From JBBDMX01 sp040878035 (GTDB taxonomy: Bacteria; Planctomycetota; Phycisphaerae; Phycisphaerales; Phycisphaeraceae), in NCBI GenBank assembly GCA_040878035.1, contig JBBDMX010000090.1, positions 8,023 through 72,022 of the forward strand: a DNA stretch of 64,000 nt. Direction: 5' to 3'. Positions within the stretch are counted from its first letter, which is position 1; each line of letters opens with the position of its first letter. Of this stretch, positions 8,657 to 17,665 are shown in pieces. The notes below the pieces were generated by a model. That model had not been told where the DNA came from. It made no database searches and saw only the letters and a program-made list of their open reading frames with translations. Position numbers and translations under genes: made by a program.

Positions 8657-9913
8657 TCACGCGGCTCCACAGAAATCCTTGACCAGCGTGACCAGCAATT
8701 CGGCCGACGCGGCGATTTCCTTGAGGGGAATTTGTTCGTCCTTGGAATGAGCGACCTTGAGGGTGCCCGGTCCATACACCACGGTGGGGATGTCGAGCTG
8801 GTTGTTGTAAAACCAGGCATCGCAACTGGCAGTCATGGCGCCGACTTCCAGCGGTACGCCGGTTTCCCGAGCGGCGGCGAAGATGGCACGCGGGAAGGGG
8901 TGGCCCGGATCGACCACGCTCGAGTCGTGGCGATACATGAAGGACAGGTCGAAGTGCCCCGCCAATGTCGAGTCGGCTTCGAGCGCCGCCTTCATCCCCG
9001 CCATGACCTGTTCCTTGGTCTTGTTGGGCAGCAGGCCCAGGACGCCTTCGAGCTGTGCCCGGCTGGGTGCGGCGGCAGGCCAGTTGCCCGCCGCCAGCTT
9101 GCCGAAGGTCAGCGGCATGGGGTTGGGATACGGGTCGAACAGCGCAATGCCACGCGAGCCGGCGAGCAGGTCGGCGTGGTACTTCTCCAGGAGCGCCATG
9201 GCGTCCCGCGCCATGAGCAGGGCGCTCTTGGTCATGGCCGCCTGGCCCGAGTGGCCCGCCTTGCCGTGGAAGATGATCTTGAACCACACCGCGCCGCGGA
9301 TGCTGGTGAACAGTTTGCCTTCGGAAGCTTCCATGACGATGCAGCCGTCAGCTTTTTCGCCGGTGCGTGCCATGGCCAGCGAGCCGTTGCCGCCGTTCTC
9401 CTCCTCGTTGACGATGTGGCCCACGACGTCGCCCGCGGTCGTGATATCCAGCGCCGCCAGGGCGTGGAGCAGCAGATGGAACGTGGCGACCTGGCCCTTG
9501 TCATCGCAGGCGCCCCGGCCGTAGACGATGCCGTTCTCGACGCGCGGGTTGAAGGGATCAACCTGTCCTTCCGAGGCCGGCACCACGTCGGTATGGGCGT
9601 TGAACAGCAGCTTACGTGCAGCCGCGCCCCCAGAGCCTTTGCGTACCACGCGCAAGTTAAACCGCCCGTCGTATTTGATATCCGGCACGGGATCCGAGTA
9701 GTCGGGGTCCTGCTTGATCGCCTCGCTCATCGGCACGCGCTGGACCGTCACGCCGGGAATCCTGGCAAACTCCCGCTCGGCAAAGAGCATCACCTCGTGC
9801 TCCTGACCGGGGGTGGATGGGTAGCGCATCAAGTCGCAGAGGAACTGCTGCGCATTGGGCAGAAGTTTGGCGACGGTCTCTTTGACATCCGTAGTTGCTT
9901 CAGTGGTGTTCAT
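8657..9913 (-). CDS. M20-family metallopeptidase / N-deacylase
   Basis: A 418-residue member of the ArgE/DapE/CPG2 family. Metal ligands are readable: His107 in NAHTDVV, Asp137/138 in RGACDDKG and the Glu cluster at 170-172 in NEEENGG. A dimerisation-domain insertion follows. Family members hydrolyse amide bonds of N-acyl amino acids or small peptides. Placed next to an aminotransferase, it could release an amine from an N-acylated intermediate (inference). The 114-bp gap to the next gene downstream contains the TTTAGCGGGTGACG-type word (complement, 8584-8606). Confidence 0.85.
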   Translation of the reverse strand: MNTTEATTDVKETVAKLLPNAQQFLCDLMRYPSTPGQEHEVMLFAEREFARIPGVTVQRVPMSEAIKQDPDYSDPVPDIKYDGRFNLRVVRKGSGGAAARKLLFNAHTDVVPASEGQVDPFNPRVENGIVYGRGACDDKGQVATFHLLLHALAALDITTAGDVVGHIVNEEENGGNGSLAMARTGEKADGCIVMEASEGKLFTSIRGAVWFKIIFHGKAGHSGQAAMTKSALLMARDAMALLEKYHADLLAGSRGIALFDPYPNPMPLTFGKLAAGNWPAAAPSRAQLEGVLGLLPNKTKEQVMAGMKAALEADSTLAGHFDLSFMYRHDSSVVDPGHPFPRAIFAAARETGVPLEVGAMTASCDAWFYNNQLDIPTVVYGPGTLKVAHSKDEQIPLKEIAASAELLVTLVKDFCGAA

Positions 9914-9943
9914 AGGGTCGGTCCAAGTATCTGTTCAAAGCTG

Positions 9944-10074
9944 CTTTGGAGTGCGGTGGCAACGACACCGCTTTAGCTTGCGGCGGAGCCGCTTCGGTAG
10001 CGCCACCGCGCGGGCAGTAGCCAAAGACGCTCCGCGTCGAGCCAAAGCGGCGTCGTTGCCGCCGCACTCCAAAG
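9944..10074. repeat. 131-bp imperfect inverted-repeat element, copy A
   Basis: The ends read CTTTGGAGTGCGGTGGC and GCCGCCGCACTCCAAAG, giving complementary termini of about 17 bases. The inner arms carry GCTTTAGCTTGCGGCGGAGCC on one side and GACGCTCCGCGTCGAGCC on the other. It lies between the peptidase and aminotransferase genes. Compared with copies at 15034 and 50267, the two inner arms are exchanged, so this copy is inserted in the opposite orientation. No open reading frame is present, so it is MITE-like or REP-like. Confidence 0.85.
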
Positions 10075-10082
10075 GGCGTGCC

Positions 10083-11435
10083 TCATACCAGTTTCAACCT
10101 CGCAAGGCATCCTTCCATAATGGCGAGTGACTCGTCGGCCTGGGCCTGGGTCATCGTCAGCGGCGGCGCCACGCGGATGACGTTGCCGTAGAAGCCGACC
10201 GATCCGATCAACAGGCCATGGTTAGCGGCATCGACCATCAGCGGCTTAATCAGCTCGGGCGCCGGCTCCCTGGTCTTCTTGTCCTTGACGAACTCCAGAC
10301 CCAGCACCAGGCCCATGCCGCGCACATCGCCCAGGTACGGGCACTGGCGCGCCATGGCGGACAGGCGTTGGAGCATGTAGGCGCCCATTTTGGCGGAGTT
10401 CTCGACCAGCGGCTCACGCTGGTAAATATCCAGCACGGCGCAGACCGCCGCCGACGCCACCGGGTTGCCGCCCAGGGTGCTGGACATCTCGCCTTTGTTG
10501 AGGCAGGAAAAGACATCGCTGGTCGCTGCCACTGCCGAGACGGGCACGCCGCAGCCGATGGCCTTGCCGATGGTGATGATGTCGGCCTTGATGTCCTCAT
10601 GCTCGATGGCCCACATCCTGCCCGTGCGGCCGTAGGAGCTCTGCACCTCGTCGATGGTCAGCAGCATGCCCTTGGCGTGCGTCCACTCCTCGAGTTTCTT
10701 AAGCCAGCCCTTGGGCGGGAAGATGAAGCCGCTGGCGCCCTGGTAGGGCTCGGCAATGACGCCGGCGAGACTGCCGGTGGTGTTGGCGGCGACGGTGTAT
10801 TCCAGGTACTCGAAGTAGCGTTTGAAGTCCGGGCCGTCAGCGCAGAAGCCGCAGGGATCGCGGTAGGGATTGGGATAGGCCACACGGATGGCGCCGGGCA
10901 GGGCGGGTCCGTAGCCGCGCTTGGGTCCGGGCAAGCCGCCCATCGCCGCCGCGGCGGTAGTTCGCCCGTGGAAGCCGCTCTCGAAGCTGATGATTTCGAA
11001 CTTGCCGGTGCGACGTTTCATCAGCCGCGCCGCCGCCTCGGTGGCCTCTGAACCTGTCGAGAGGAAGAAGCACTTGTCCAGGTGTTTGGGCAGCGCCTTA
11101 ACGAGTCGCTCAGCGGCGGCAATGCGTTCGACATTGGGGGATTCGTAGTTGTTCAGCAGCCGGGCCGACGCTTTCTGCACGGCCGCCACCAGGTGCGGGT
11201 GACAGTGGCCCACGTTGGTGACCAGCACGCCGCACGTCCAGTCCAGGTACGTGTTGCCATCCACGTCGGTGACCACCATGCCCTGGGCATGATCCCACAC
11301 CACCGGGGCCTGGAAGCCCACCACGTCGGCTTCGTAGCGATGCCACTTCTCCAGCAGTTGGGTGCCCTTGGGCCCGGGCAGAGGGCCTTTGACGTTGGCG
11401 AATGGCCTGGCGGGTTGGGTCTGTAGTGTGGTCAT
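10083..11435 (-). CDS. Class III PLP-dependent aminotransferase (GabT-like)
   Basis: A 450-residue fold-type I aminotransferase. The family signature runs through IDEVQSSYGRTG (Asp262 contacts the cofactor ring) to the Schiff-base lysine Lys291 in TIGKAIG. STGSEATE near 126-133 is the phosphate-binding region. Length and layout match omega-amino acid aminotransferases such as 4-aminobutyrate transaminase. The substrate is unknown. The start MTTLQTQ has AGAGGAA upstream. An upstream extension in the same frame merely translates a REP-like palindrome and is not protein. It sits in the six-gene catabolic run. Confidence 0.87.
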   Translation of the reverse strand: MTTLQTQPARPFANVKGPLPGPKGTQLLEKWHRYEADVVGFQAPVVWDHAQGMVVTDVDGNTYLDWTCGVLVTNVGHCHPHLVAAVQKASARLLNNYESPNVERIAAAERLVKALPKHLDKCFFLSTGSEATEAAARLMKRRTGKFEIISFESGFHGRTTAAAAMGGLPGPKRGYGPALPGAIRVAYPNPYRDPCGFCADGPDFKRYFEYLEYTVAANTTGSLAGVIAEPYQGASGFIFPPKGWLKKLEEWTHAKGMLLTIDEVQSSYGRTGRMWAIEHEDIKADIITIGKAIGCGVPVSAVAATSDVFSCLNKGEMSSTLGGNPVASAAVCAVLDIYQREPLVENSAKMGAYMLQRLSAMARQCPYLGDVRGMGLVLGLEFVKDKKTREPAPELIKPLMVDAANHGLLIGSVGFYGNVIRVAPPLTMTQAQADESLAIMEGCLARLKLV

Positions 11436-11451
11436 GTTTGGTTCCTCTTGC

Positions 11452-11491
11452 CCCCTCTCCCTTCCGAGGGAGAGGGCTGGGGTGAGGGTGA
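11452..11491. repeat. REP-like palindrome (CCCTCTCCC...GGGAGAGGG)
   Basis: CCCTCTCCCTTCCGAGGGAG is followed by AGGGCTGGGGTGAGGGTGA. It matches the element at 43944-43979 almost base for base, and its core recurs inside purC at 34426-34446. It lies just upstream of the aminotransferase start. Confidence 0.8.
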
Positions 11492-11498
11492 CTCGCGT

Positions 11499-11538
11499 GA
11501 TCCCGGCCAAGCTCGAAGACTCGCATGGCCGGGCTTGG
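11499..11538. repeat. Dispersed repeat GATCCCGGCCAAGCTCG...
   Basis: The segment carries the complementary parts CCCGGCCA and TGGCCGGG. A second copy with a nine-base insertion lies at 25111-25159 upstream of a glycoside hydrolase gene. Confidence 0.7.
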
Positions 11539-11572
11539 CACCCACCCTATCCCCCTCCTTCGAAGACGGGTG

Positions 11573-12580
11573 TTACGAATCCGCGCCTTGCAGCAGTTCC
11601 TTGTTCACGATATTCCGTGCCGGTTTGCCGGCTTGGAAGGCCAGGATGTCGTTCACGATGCTCTTGCGAATCTCCCAGCCCGCTTCGACCGATGCCCAGC
11701 CCAGATGCGGCGTGAGAATGCAGTTGTCCAGTGGGAACAGGGGATGCGACAGCGGTGGGGGCTCGACATCAAATACGTCAATGGCCGCACCGCTGATACG
11801 CTTATTCTTCAGCGCGTCGGCCAGCGCGTCGGCATCCACCACGGGCCCGCGCGAGGTGTTCACGATGTAGGCCGTAGGCTTCATCCACGACAGCGACTTG
11901 GCGTTGACCATCTTGCGCGTCTGGTCGTTGAGCGGCGTGTGCATGGTGATGAAATCGCTCTGGCGGAAGAGGGTCTCCAAGTCCACGAACGGGACCTCGG
12001 GGTACTGCGCCTTGCGCTCTTGCGACAGGTAGGGGTCGCAGGCCATCACCTTCATGCCAAAGCCGCGCAGTTTGCGGTAGACGCGGCTGCCGATGCGCCC
12101 CATGCCGGCGATGCCCAGCGTCTTACCGTCCATTCGGTAGAGCGGGAAGATCTTCGAGAAGTCCCATTGGTTGTTGGCGGCAGCGACTTCCAGCGTCTTG
12201 CGGCTCTGCGGGACCTTCCGGGCGCAGGCGAAAATCAGGGCGATGGCGTGCTCGGCCACGTCGTCCTTGCAGTAATCGGGCTGGTAGGCAAAGACGATCC
12301 CCGCCTTGGTACACGCCGGCACGTCAACATTGTCGTAGCCGATGCCGTGGCGAATCAGCAGCTTGCACTTGGTTAGCTTGCTCACCAGCGATGCGTCGAA
12401 CTTGACCATGTTGACCACGATCACGTCGGCGTCGGCGACCTTCTCCAGGATCTCGGCTTCGGGTTTGAACTTGAGTTGATGCGCGGCAAAGTCGACGCCT
12501 GCCTTGGCCATCTGCTCCTTTTCCCATTCCAGATCGTCTTCGATGTAGTCCGTTACGACAGCTTTGATTCGGCTGGCCAT
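11573..12580 (-). CDS. D-isomer specific 2-hydroxyacid dehydrogenase
   Basis: A 335-residue NAD-dependent dehydrogenase. The substrate-binding part contains IRHGIGYDNVD near residue 80. The Rossmann nucleotide loop GMGRIG lies near 162-167. The catalytic arginine block NTSRGPVVD, the acidic partner in DVFDVEPP and the catalytic histidine in TPHLGWAS appear in order. The family interconverts 2-oxo acids and D-2-hydroxyacids, like phosphoglycerate or hydroxypyruvate reductases. In this run it could process the carbon skeleton left by the aminotransferase (inference). Confidence 0.88.
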   Translation of the reverse strand: MASRIKAVVTDYIEDDLEWEKEQMAKAGVDFAAHQLKFKPEAEILEKVADADVIVVNMVKFDASLVSKLTKCKLLIRHGIGYDNVDVPACTKAGIVFAYQPDYCKDDVAEHAIALIFACARKVPQSRKTLEVAAANNQWDFSKIFPLYRMDGKTLGIAGMGRIGSRVYRKLRGFGMKVMACDPYLSQERKAQYPEVPFVDLETLFRQSDFITMHTPLNDQTRKMVNAKSLSWMKPTAYIVNTSRGPVVDADALADALKNKRISGAAIDVFDVEPPPLSHPLFPLDNCILTPHLGWASVEAGWEIRKSIVNDILAFQAGKPARNIVNKELLQGADS

Positions 12581-12609
12581 AGTCGAGTGCTTTCTGTTGG
12601 TAATCCGTC

Positions 12610-12632
12610 AAGCCCCCGCCCTTTGGGGGCTT
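12610..12632 (-). terminator. Intergenic hairpin between dehydrogenase genes
   Basis: The stem AAGCCCCC / GGGGGCTT has a seven-base loop and no T-run, so it may be an attenuator or processing hairpin within the operon rather than a full terminator. The right half (TTGGGGGCTTGCCGGGG) recurs at about 25079-25096. Confidence 0.4.
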
Positions 12633-12651
12633 GCCGGGGTTTATCGCCGTT

Positions 12652-13728
12652 CTATCTGACCGCCACCCATTGCTTGCTCGCATCGGACTGGTAGATCGCC
12701 TCGACGATCTGAAGCGCCGCCACGCCGTCGTCGCCGGTGATGGGCGGCGTCTGATTCCGTCGTACGCAATCGACGAACTGGCGAACGTAGCTGGCGCCCA
12801 TGAAGCCGCAGTACCCGGGCGTGGGCTGGAGCTCGTACTCCCGGGTCACCCGCGGTGAACCGTTGAAGCTTGGGTGGTCACTACAGATCAGCAGCGTATC
12901 CCGCTGGCCCTCGAATGCGGGCGCCCAGGTGACGACGCCCTGCGTGCCGCGGACGCTCAGGTACAGGTCCCGGCCATAGGGGAACGCATCGGGCACCGTG
13001 TAGCTGATGTCCAAGGCCGCGATCGCGCCATTGGCGAATCGCAAATGCGCAAAGGAATTGTCCTCGATGTCGTATTGCGTGTTGACCTTGACGTTTCGGC
13101 CGCAGACCTCGATGACCTCCTCCTGGAACATCCAGCGGAAGAGGTCGATCCAGTGGACGCCCAGGTTGTACATGGGTCCGCCGCCGGAGCGTGCCTTTTG
13201 CAGCATCCAGGGCGCGCCGCCTTCGATGTAGCGTTGGAGCCGGCCGGCGGCACAGCGGCCCTCGGCGGCGACGACCTGGCCGATCACGCCCGATTGGATC
13301 AGGGCCTTGAACTCTCGCGCCACCGGGTGCAGACGCCAGACATAGCCGGTGGTCAGCATGACTCCGGCTTTGGCCGCGGCCGCGACGATCGCCCGCGCCC
13401 CGGCGGCGCTGGCCGCCATCGGCTTTTCCACCATCAGGTGGACGCCCTTGGCGGCACACTGGGCGGCAGCCTCGGGACAGTCGGCGTGGGGCAGGAATAT
13501 GGCCGCAATGTCCAGGTCCTGCGCTGCGAGCAATTGAGCGGTCGTTGCGTAACCGGTGACGCCAAAGTCATTGCAGAAGGCGTCGCGCAACGCTGCGCTG
13601 GCGTCCGCGGCCGCCACTACTTTTGCACCGGCAACCGACTCGAACAGCGTCATGTACGACCGCGGGTGCAGGTGGCCCAGGCCGATCACGCCGATCTTCA
13701 GGGTCTTCTGATTGCTGTCAATGCTCAT
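12652..13728 (-). CDS. Gfo/Idh/MocA family oxidoreductase
   Basis: A 358-residue protein with an N-terminal Rossmann loop IGVIGLGHLHPR, the EKPMAAS block holding the family's conserved EKP lysine near residue 97, and a beta-sheet C-terminal domain with NLGVHWIDLFRW, whose histidine is typical of the active site. The family oxidises or reduces sugars, inositols and their derivatives with NAD(P). The start MSIDSNQ lies only seven bases after the stop of the upstream homologue, so the two are probably co-transcribed. Confidence 0.87.
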   Translation of the reverse strand: MSIDSNQKTLKIGVIGLGHLHPRSYMTLFESVAGAKVVAAADASAALRDAFCNDFGVTGYATTAQLLAAQDLDIAAIFLPHADCPEAAAQCAAKGVHLMVEKPMAASAAGARAIVAAAAKAGVMLTTGYVWRLHPVAREFKALIQSGVIGQVVAAEGRCAAGRLQRYIEGGAPWMLQKARSGGGPMYNLGVHWIDLFRWMFQEEVIEVCGRNVKVNTQYDIEDNSFAHLRFANGAIAALDISYTVPDAFPYGRDLYLSVRGTQGVVTWAPAFEGQRDTLLICSDHPSFNGSPRVTREYELQPTPGYCGFMGASYVRQFVDCVRRNQTPPITGDDGVAALQIVEAIYQSDASKQWVAVR

Positions 13729-13735
13729 CGTTGGC

Positions 13736-14917
13736 TCAAAGCAAGGGCACGGCGACTTCGACGCCGCGCTTCTGGTCCGATACGTAAGCAGCATACACCG
13801 CCGCGGTGGTGTCCATCGCCAACTCCAGGCCCGACTGGGGTTGGCGTCCGGTGGCGGCAGACATCACAAAATCCTGAATCTCCGCCTGGTAACCCATGGT
13901 GAGGTTTTCGTCCGGCGCCGCCTGGGACCAGCCCTCCTGCGTGCTGCATTTTTCGATCAGCGTGATGTCCTTGTACTGCTCGCCGCGCGGGTTGTAGGTG
14001 TCCACCAACCCCGTGGGGCTGATGTGGCAGCGCGTGCGATGGTTGTTGGCGAATACCTCGACAAAGTCGTAGATGCCGCCGAGCACCACCTCGCTGGTCA
14101 TCGCGTCGGCCACGGTTCCGTCGGTAAACTCGACGTGGATCAAGCCGTAGTCTTCGATGTCGTGGTAATCCGTGCGGATCAGGCCCTTGTCCTGGTAGTC
14201 GCGCAGGCGGGTCAACTGGTGCGTGCGGGCGGAGACTGACTTGGGGCGGATCGGCGTGCCGTTACGTGCCAGGCCTTCGATGCGCTTGAGGTAGAGCATG
14301 CCCGACAACGGATGGCAGCCCTTGCCGATGAGCGAGCCGCCGCCGGCGAAGCGCCAGATGCCGTACACGGACGACGCTGAGCCGTTGTGCGACTCCTCGC
14401 CGGTCATGCGCAGGATCTGGGCGCCGGTCTTCTGGATGATTTCCCGCTCCTTCTGCACGCTGGGGGCGTACACGAAGTTCTCGGCATAGCCAAAGACGCT
14501 GCCGCTCTTGCCCACTGCCTCGGCGATTCGCATCATGCGCGCGACCGATTCGTCGAGCATCCGCTGCTTGTCGTCCTGGTCGCCGCGGTAGCGTTCGTCG
14601 GCGCCGGGGGGGCCGAAATACCCCGTCAACGGCTTCTCGCAGATGATGGCCTTGCCGGCGGCGGCGGCTGCGAGAATGCCCGCCTCGTGGGCATACGGCG
14701 GCGAGCAGATGTCGATCAGGTCCACATGGTCGAGCATCGCCTGAAGGTCGTCGTACACTGGGATGCCATGCTGGCGTCCAAAGTCAGCCCGGCTCTGCGG
14801 CCGCAGGGACGTGACGCCCGCCAACTCGATCGGCACGCCAAACACACGGCTAAGGCACTGCACGTGGAAGCGCCCTGCCATCCCCGTGCCGACAATTCCG
14901 ATGCGCAGAACGCTCAT
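13736..14917 (-). CDS. Gfo/Idh/MocA family oxidoreductase
   Basis: A 393-residue paralogue of the next gene downstream. It has the Rossmann loop GIVGTGMAGRFH at residues 6-17, CEKPLTGYFG near residue 95, and a C-terminal domain with GKGCHPLS in place of the usual HxxD block. It is the first gene of the six-gene minus-strand run and faces the LacI-type gene across a 665-bp spacer. Two different Gfo/Idh/MocA enzymes in one run suggest successive oxidation and reduction steps on a cyclic polyol or sugar, as in inositol or levoglucosan routes (inference). Confidence 0.87.
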   Translation of the reverse strand: MSVLRIGIVGTGMAGRFHVQCLSRVFGVPIELAGVTSLRPQSRADFGRQHGIPVYDDLQAMLDHVDLIDICSPPYAHEAGILAAAAAGKAIICEKPLTGYFGPPGADERYRGDQDDKQRMLDESVARMMRIAEAVGKSGSVFGYAENFVYAPSVQKEREIIQKTGAQILRMTGEESHNGSASSVYGIWRFAGGGSLIGKGCHPLSGMLYLKRIEGLARNGTPIRPKSVSARTHQLTRLRDYQDKGLIRTDYHDIEDYGLIHVEFTDGTVADAMTSEVVLGGIYDFVEVFANNHRTRCHISPTGLVDTYNPRGEQYKDITLIEKCSTQEGWSQAAPDENLTMGYQAEIQDFVMSAATGRQPQSGLELAMDTTAAVYAAYVSDQKRGVEVAVPLL

Positions 14918-15033
14918 GCTTATTCGTGCCAACTTCCGCGGCGCCGCCTTGGACCGACCGCGACAATCGCGGCGGTAATGAGGGCAGAAGTATATCCTGA
15001 ATTCGGGATAAGCCCGTCGAGACGGCTGATTTT

Positions 15034-15164
15034 TTTGGAGTGCGGCGGCTGTGACACCGCTTTGGCTCGACGCGGCGCGTCTTTGGCGGCCGGCAACGCC
15101 TGGGGGCGTGCCCAAACGGCTCCGCCGCAAGCTAAAGCGGTGTCGCGGCCACCGCAGTCCAAAG
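15034..15164. repeat. 131-bp imperfect inverted-repeat element, copy B
   Basis: The ends TTTTGGAGTGCGGCGGC and CACCGCAGTCCAAAG surround GCTTTGGCTCGACGCG on the left and GGCTCCGCCGCAAGCTAAAG on the right. The inner hairpin GACGCGGCGCGTC lies in the left arm. It is in the opposite orientation to copy A and the same as copy C. It lies in the spacer between the divergent oxidoreductase and lacI-type genes. The rest of that spacer (14918-15514) shows no gene. Confidence 0.85.
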
Positions 15165-15514
15165 CGGCCGGCGCCCCCACAGGATGCGGCTGCCTATCCC
15201 GAACTCAGGTTTCAAGAGCTGCGCAAAATTAGCGCAGTTACATAACTTGCGGATTCCTGCTGCGCGCCGCGATCGTAAGTGTGCATTGGCCACTGCGGTA
15301 CTCGTGATGCGTTGAGTGCGGCACCGCACTGACGGACCGCCACACGTGACTTAACATGCATAAATACAACAAGTTGCAGTATGTGGTCATTTCCCTATCC
15401 CGGCATACATCCCCGCGGTGACAATTGGCCTAGCCACTTGATTTACGCCGCCGTCTCCCCAGCAGCGTCCATGGAGCAAATACAGATTCGTGACCAAAAA
15501 AACAGCAGTTGGTC

Positions 15515-15545
15515 TTGACATTCGTCAGCATTGGGTTAAATTAAC
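15515..15545 (+). promoter_or_regulatory. Probable sigma70-type promoter with overlapping palindromic operator
   Basis: TTGACA at 15515-15520 is a perfect -35 box. Sixteen bases later TAAATT (15537-15542) fits a -10 box at four of six positions. The 11-bp perfect palindrome GTTAAATTAAC (15535-15545) overlaps the -10, the expected place for a repressor operator. The LacI-type gene starts 38 bases downstream, so autoregulation is likely. Confidence 0.55.
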
Positions 15546-15582
15546 ACAAGATTTCTGATACCCATCCTTGGCCCCTCACTTT

Positions 15583-16683
15583 ATGACCGTCACGCTCAAG
15601 GACATCGCGGACGAAGTTGGCGTCAGCCAGATGACGGTGTCGCGTGCTCTGCGGGGCGTGAGTCGCATCAAGTCCGACACCCGCCGCAAGGTCCGCGACG
15701 CCGCGTCACGCCTGGGTTATATGCCCATCACCGGCGTCATGCTGCCCCCCGTCATCCGCAATGGCAAGGGCAATCATTCCCTGCGCGTCCTGCTGCCCAC
15801 CGTCTCGCGCCGCATCGGCGCCGAGGGCGGCGCCTGGTGGCTCGATCGCATGGCGCGGGCCATGCGGCAGCGGCTCGAACTGTCCAACGGCCGGCTCGTC
15901 GAACAGCACTTTCCCGATGTCCAGGCGCTTCTTGACGAATGGCGGCGCGGCCGGTTCCACGGCGCCGTCCTTCGTCAGCCCCTTCCCTACGAATGGGTCG
16001 AGCCCATGCTCAAGCTCGGCGCCGTCATCTACGCCGTCGAGTTTGACCACCAACTAGGCGTTGACAGCGTCTATTCCAACGAGCACCGCTCCGCCGCCGT
16101 GGTCATGGACCTGCTGACCGGCCGGGGCCATCATCAGATCGCCTGGCTGGGCATCTTGGATCGCTACGGTCCTTATCAGGTCGTTTTCGACCCCGCGGAC
16201 GAAGCTTCCAGCGCCGACCGCCAGGCCATCACCGTGCACGGCGCCCGCCACGCCGCCTGGGCCAACATCGTCTACTGCCAGCTCGACACGCACCGCCATC
16301 CGCTGGTGCTCATCGAGCGCGACTGGCGGACCCAGGGCCTGGAAGCCTGCGTCACCCAGGGCCTGGAGCAGATCCTGGCGCGGAACCCCCGGCCCACCGC
16401 CATCGTCTGCTCCTGCGACCCGATCGCCACCTGCCTGATCGACCTGCTCTCGGAGCGTGGCCTGCGCGTGCCACAGGACATGAGCATCGTCAGCTACGGG
16501 GGCAGCCAGGCCGCCACCGAGGCCTCGCCCGCGCTGACGTCGGTCTGCATGCCCATGGAAACCATCGGCCAGGTGATTCCCGAACTGATCGAGCGCCGCC
16601 TGGCGGACCCCGCGGCCGTGCCCATCAGCGTCCAGTTTCAGACCACGTTATTCGAAGGCGACAGCGTCGCCGACAGGCGATAG
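15583..16683 (+). CDS. LacI-family transcriptional regulator
   Basis: A 366-residue protein with the classic N-terminal helix-turn-helix (LKDIADEVGVSQMTVSRAL, residues 5-23) and hinge helix region. A periplasmic-binding-like effector domain follows, ending in VSYGGSQAATEASPALTSV, where the family normally has the conserved end of the sugar-binding fold. A TTG codon 15 bases upstream is in frame, but the ATG begins the conserved domain. Position between the catabolic run and the secreted-protein locus suggests that it senses a sugar-like inducer for one or both. The effector is unknown. Confidence 0.88.
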   Translation: MTVTLKDIADEVGVSQMTVSRALRGVSRIKSDTRRKVRDAASRLGYMPITGVMLPPVIRNGKGNHSLRVLLPTVSRRIGAEGGAWWLDRMARAMRQRLELSNGRLVEQHFPDVQALLDEWRRGRFHGAVLRQPLPYEWVEPMLKLGAVIYAVEFDHQLGVDSVYSNEHRSAAVVMDLLTGRGHHQIAWLGILDRYGPYQVVFDPADEASSADRQAITVHGARHAAWANIVYCQLDTHRHPLVLIERDWRTQGLEACVTQGLEQILARNPRPTAIVCSCDPIATCLIDLLSERGLRVPQDMSIVSYGGSQAATEASPALTSVCMPMETIGQVIPELIERRLADPAAVPISVQFQTTLFEGDSVADRR

Positions 16684-16685
16684 GC

Positions 16686-16845
16686 ACAAAAGACACAGAG
16701 ACACCAAGACAAAACAAGGAGACAGAAGTCAGACGTTTAGCGGGTGACGCGCAGCGCCCCACGAAACCCGGAACCCGAAACCCGGAACCCGGAACCCGGA
16801 ACCCGGAACGCGGAACCCAAACCCGGAACCCGGAACTCGGACCTT
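16686..16845. repeat. Word repeats AGACACAGAGAC and GAACCCGGAACCCG
   Basis: The stretch begins with AGACACAGAGACACCAAGAC and GGAGACAGAAGTCAG words and contains TTTAGCGGGTGACGCGCAGC (16736 on), whose complement occurs at 8584-8606. It ends with about ten imperfect copies of ACCCGGA (16763-16840). No gene was found. Confidence 0.75.
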
Positions 16846-16879
16846 GACCCATTACCACCGCAGTTGGAGAAGAACGATC

Positions 16880-17665
16880 ATGACGAAACTGCACCAAGTC
16901 ATCACGGCAGCGACCTTGGCGACGATGCTTGCTACGGGCGCCATCGCCCAGGCGGCAACGATTCCCTTTACGGAGAACTTTGAAGATGGCGTGGCCAACG
17001 GATTCACCCCCACCGGCAGTTGGGCGGTCGGCGCCAATGCCGTATTGGATAATCTGGCCTATACAAACACGAATGCCGGTGCAACCGCATCCAGCGTCAC
17101 GCAGTTCACGAATCTTTATGACAACGGCGGCTTTACGGCCAGCTATGACTTCGTGATCAACTCGGCTACCGGTCCAGGTTCCGGATACACCGTGGACATG
17201 GGCTGGTATTTGGGCAGCACCACCGGCACCGCCAGCCCCGTCTACCTGCTGGATTTCCTGGTCTCCGCTGACAGCGCAGCCAACCTGAACAATCGCGGCC
17301 GACTTCGCATTATCGAACTCAACACCTCCAACCAGACCATCGCCAGCGGTGATTTCTTCAATCAGGGCAGTAATTTCCAGACTGGCGTCCGCTATACCAC
17401 CACGATTACCGCGGCCTATGACTCCGGCGCCAATGAGTTGACGCTTAGCCTGTCGGTCACGGACGGCACCACCACGGTGACCACTTCCGGAGTGGATACG
17501 ACACCACAGCTTGGTGGTTGGCTGGGATTCCGTAACCGAACGGCTTCAGGCAGCAGCAACATCAGCTTCGATAACCTCAACGTGAGTGTCATTCCCGAGC
17601 CGGCGTCGCTGGCGCTGATGGGCTTGGCCGGCGTCCTGATCGCCTGGCCGCGCCGCCGTAAGTGA
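16880..17665 (+). CDS. Secreted PEP-CTERM protein, unknown function
   Basis: A 261-residue protein. The signal peptide is MTKLHQ plus a hydrophobic stretch ending GAIAQA. The beta-rich body contains TENFEDG near the N terminus, a pattern seen in jelly-roll, lectin-like surface proteins. The C terminus is a complete PEP-CTERM signal: IPEPASLALMG, a hydrophobic helix, then WPRRRK. Such proteins are sorted by an exosortase and are commonly associated with extracellular polymer. A start 36 bases earlier would precede the signal peptide with charged residues and was rejected. Confidence 0.8.
   Translation: MTKLHQVITAATLATMLATGAIAQAATIPFTENFEDGVANGFTPTGSWAVGANAVLDNLAYTNTNAGATASSVTQFTNLYDNGGFTASYDFVINSATGPGSGYTVDMGWYLGSTTGTASPVYLLDFLVSADSAANLNNRGRLRIIELNTSNQTIASGDFFNQGSNFQTGVRYTTTITAAYDSGANELTLSLSVTDGTTTVTTSGVDTTPQLGGWLGFRNRTASGSSNISFDNLNVSVIPEPASLALMGLAGVLIAWPRRRK

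Noticed and set aside
11436..11510. N-terminal extension of the aminotransferase
   Set aside because: The extension only translates the REP-like palindrome; the ATG at 11435 has a good ribosome site.
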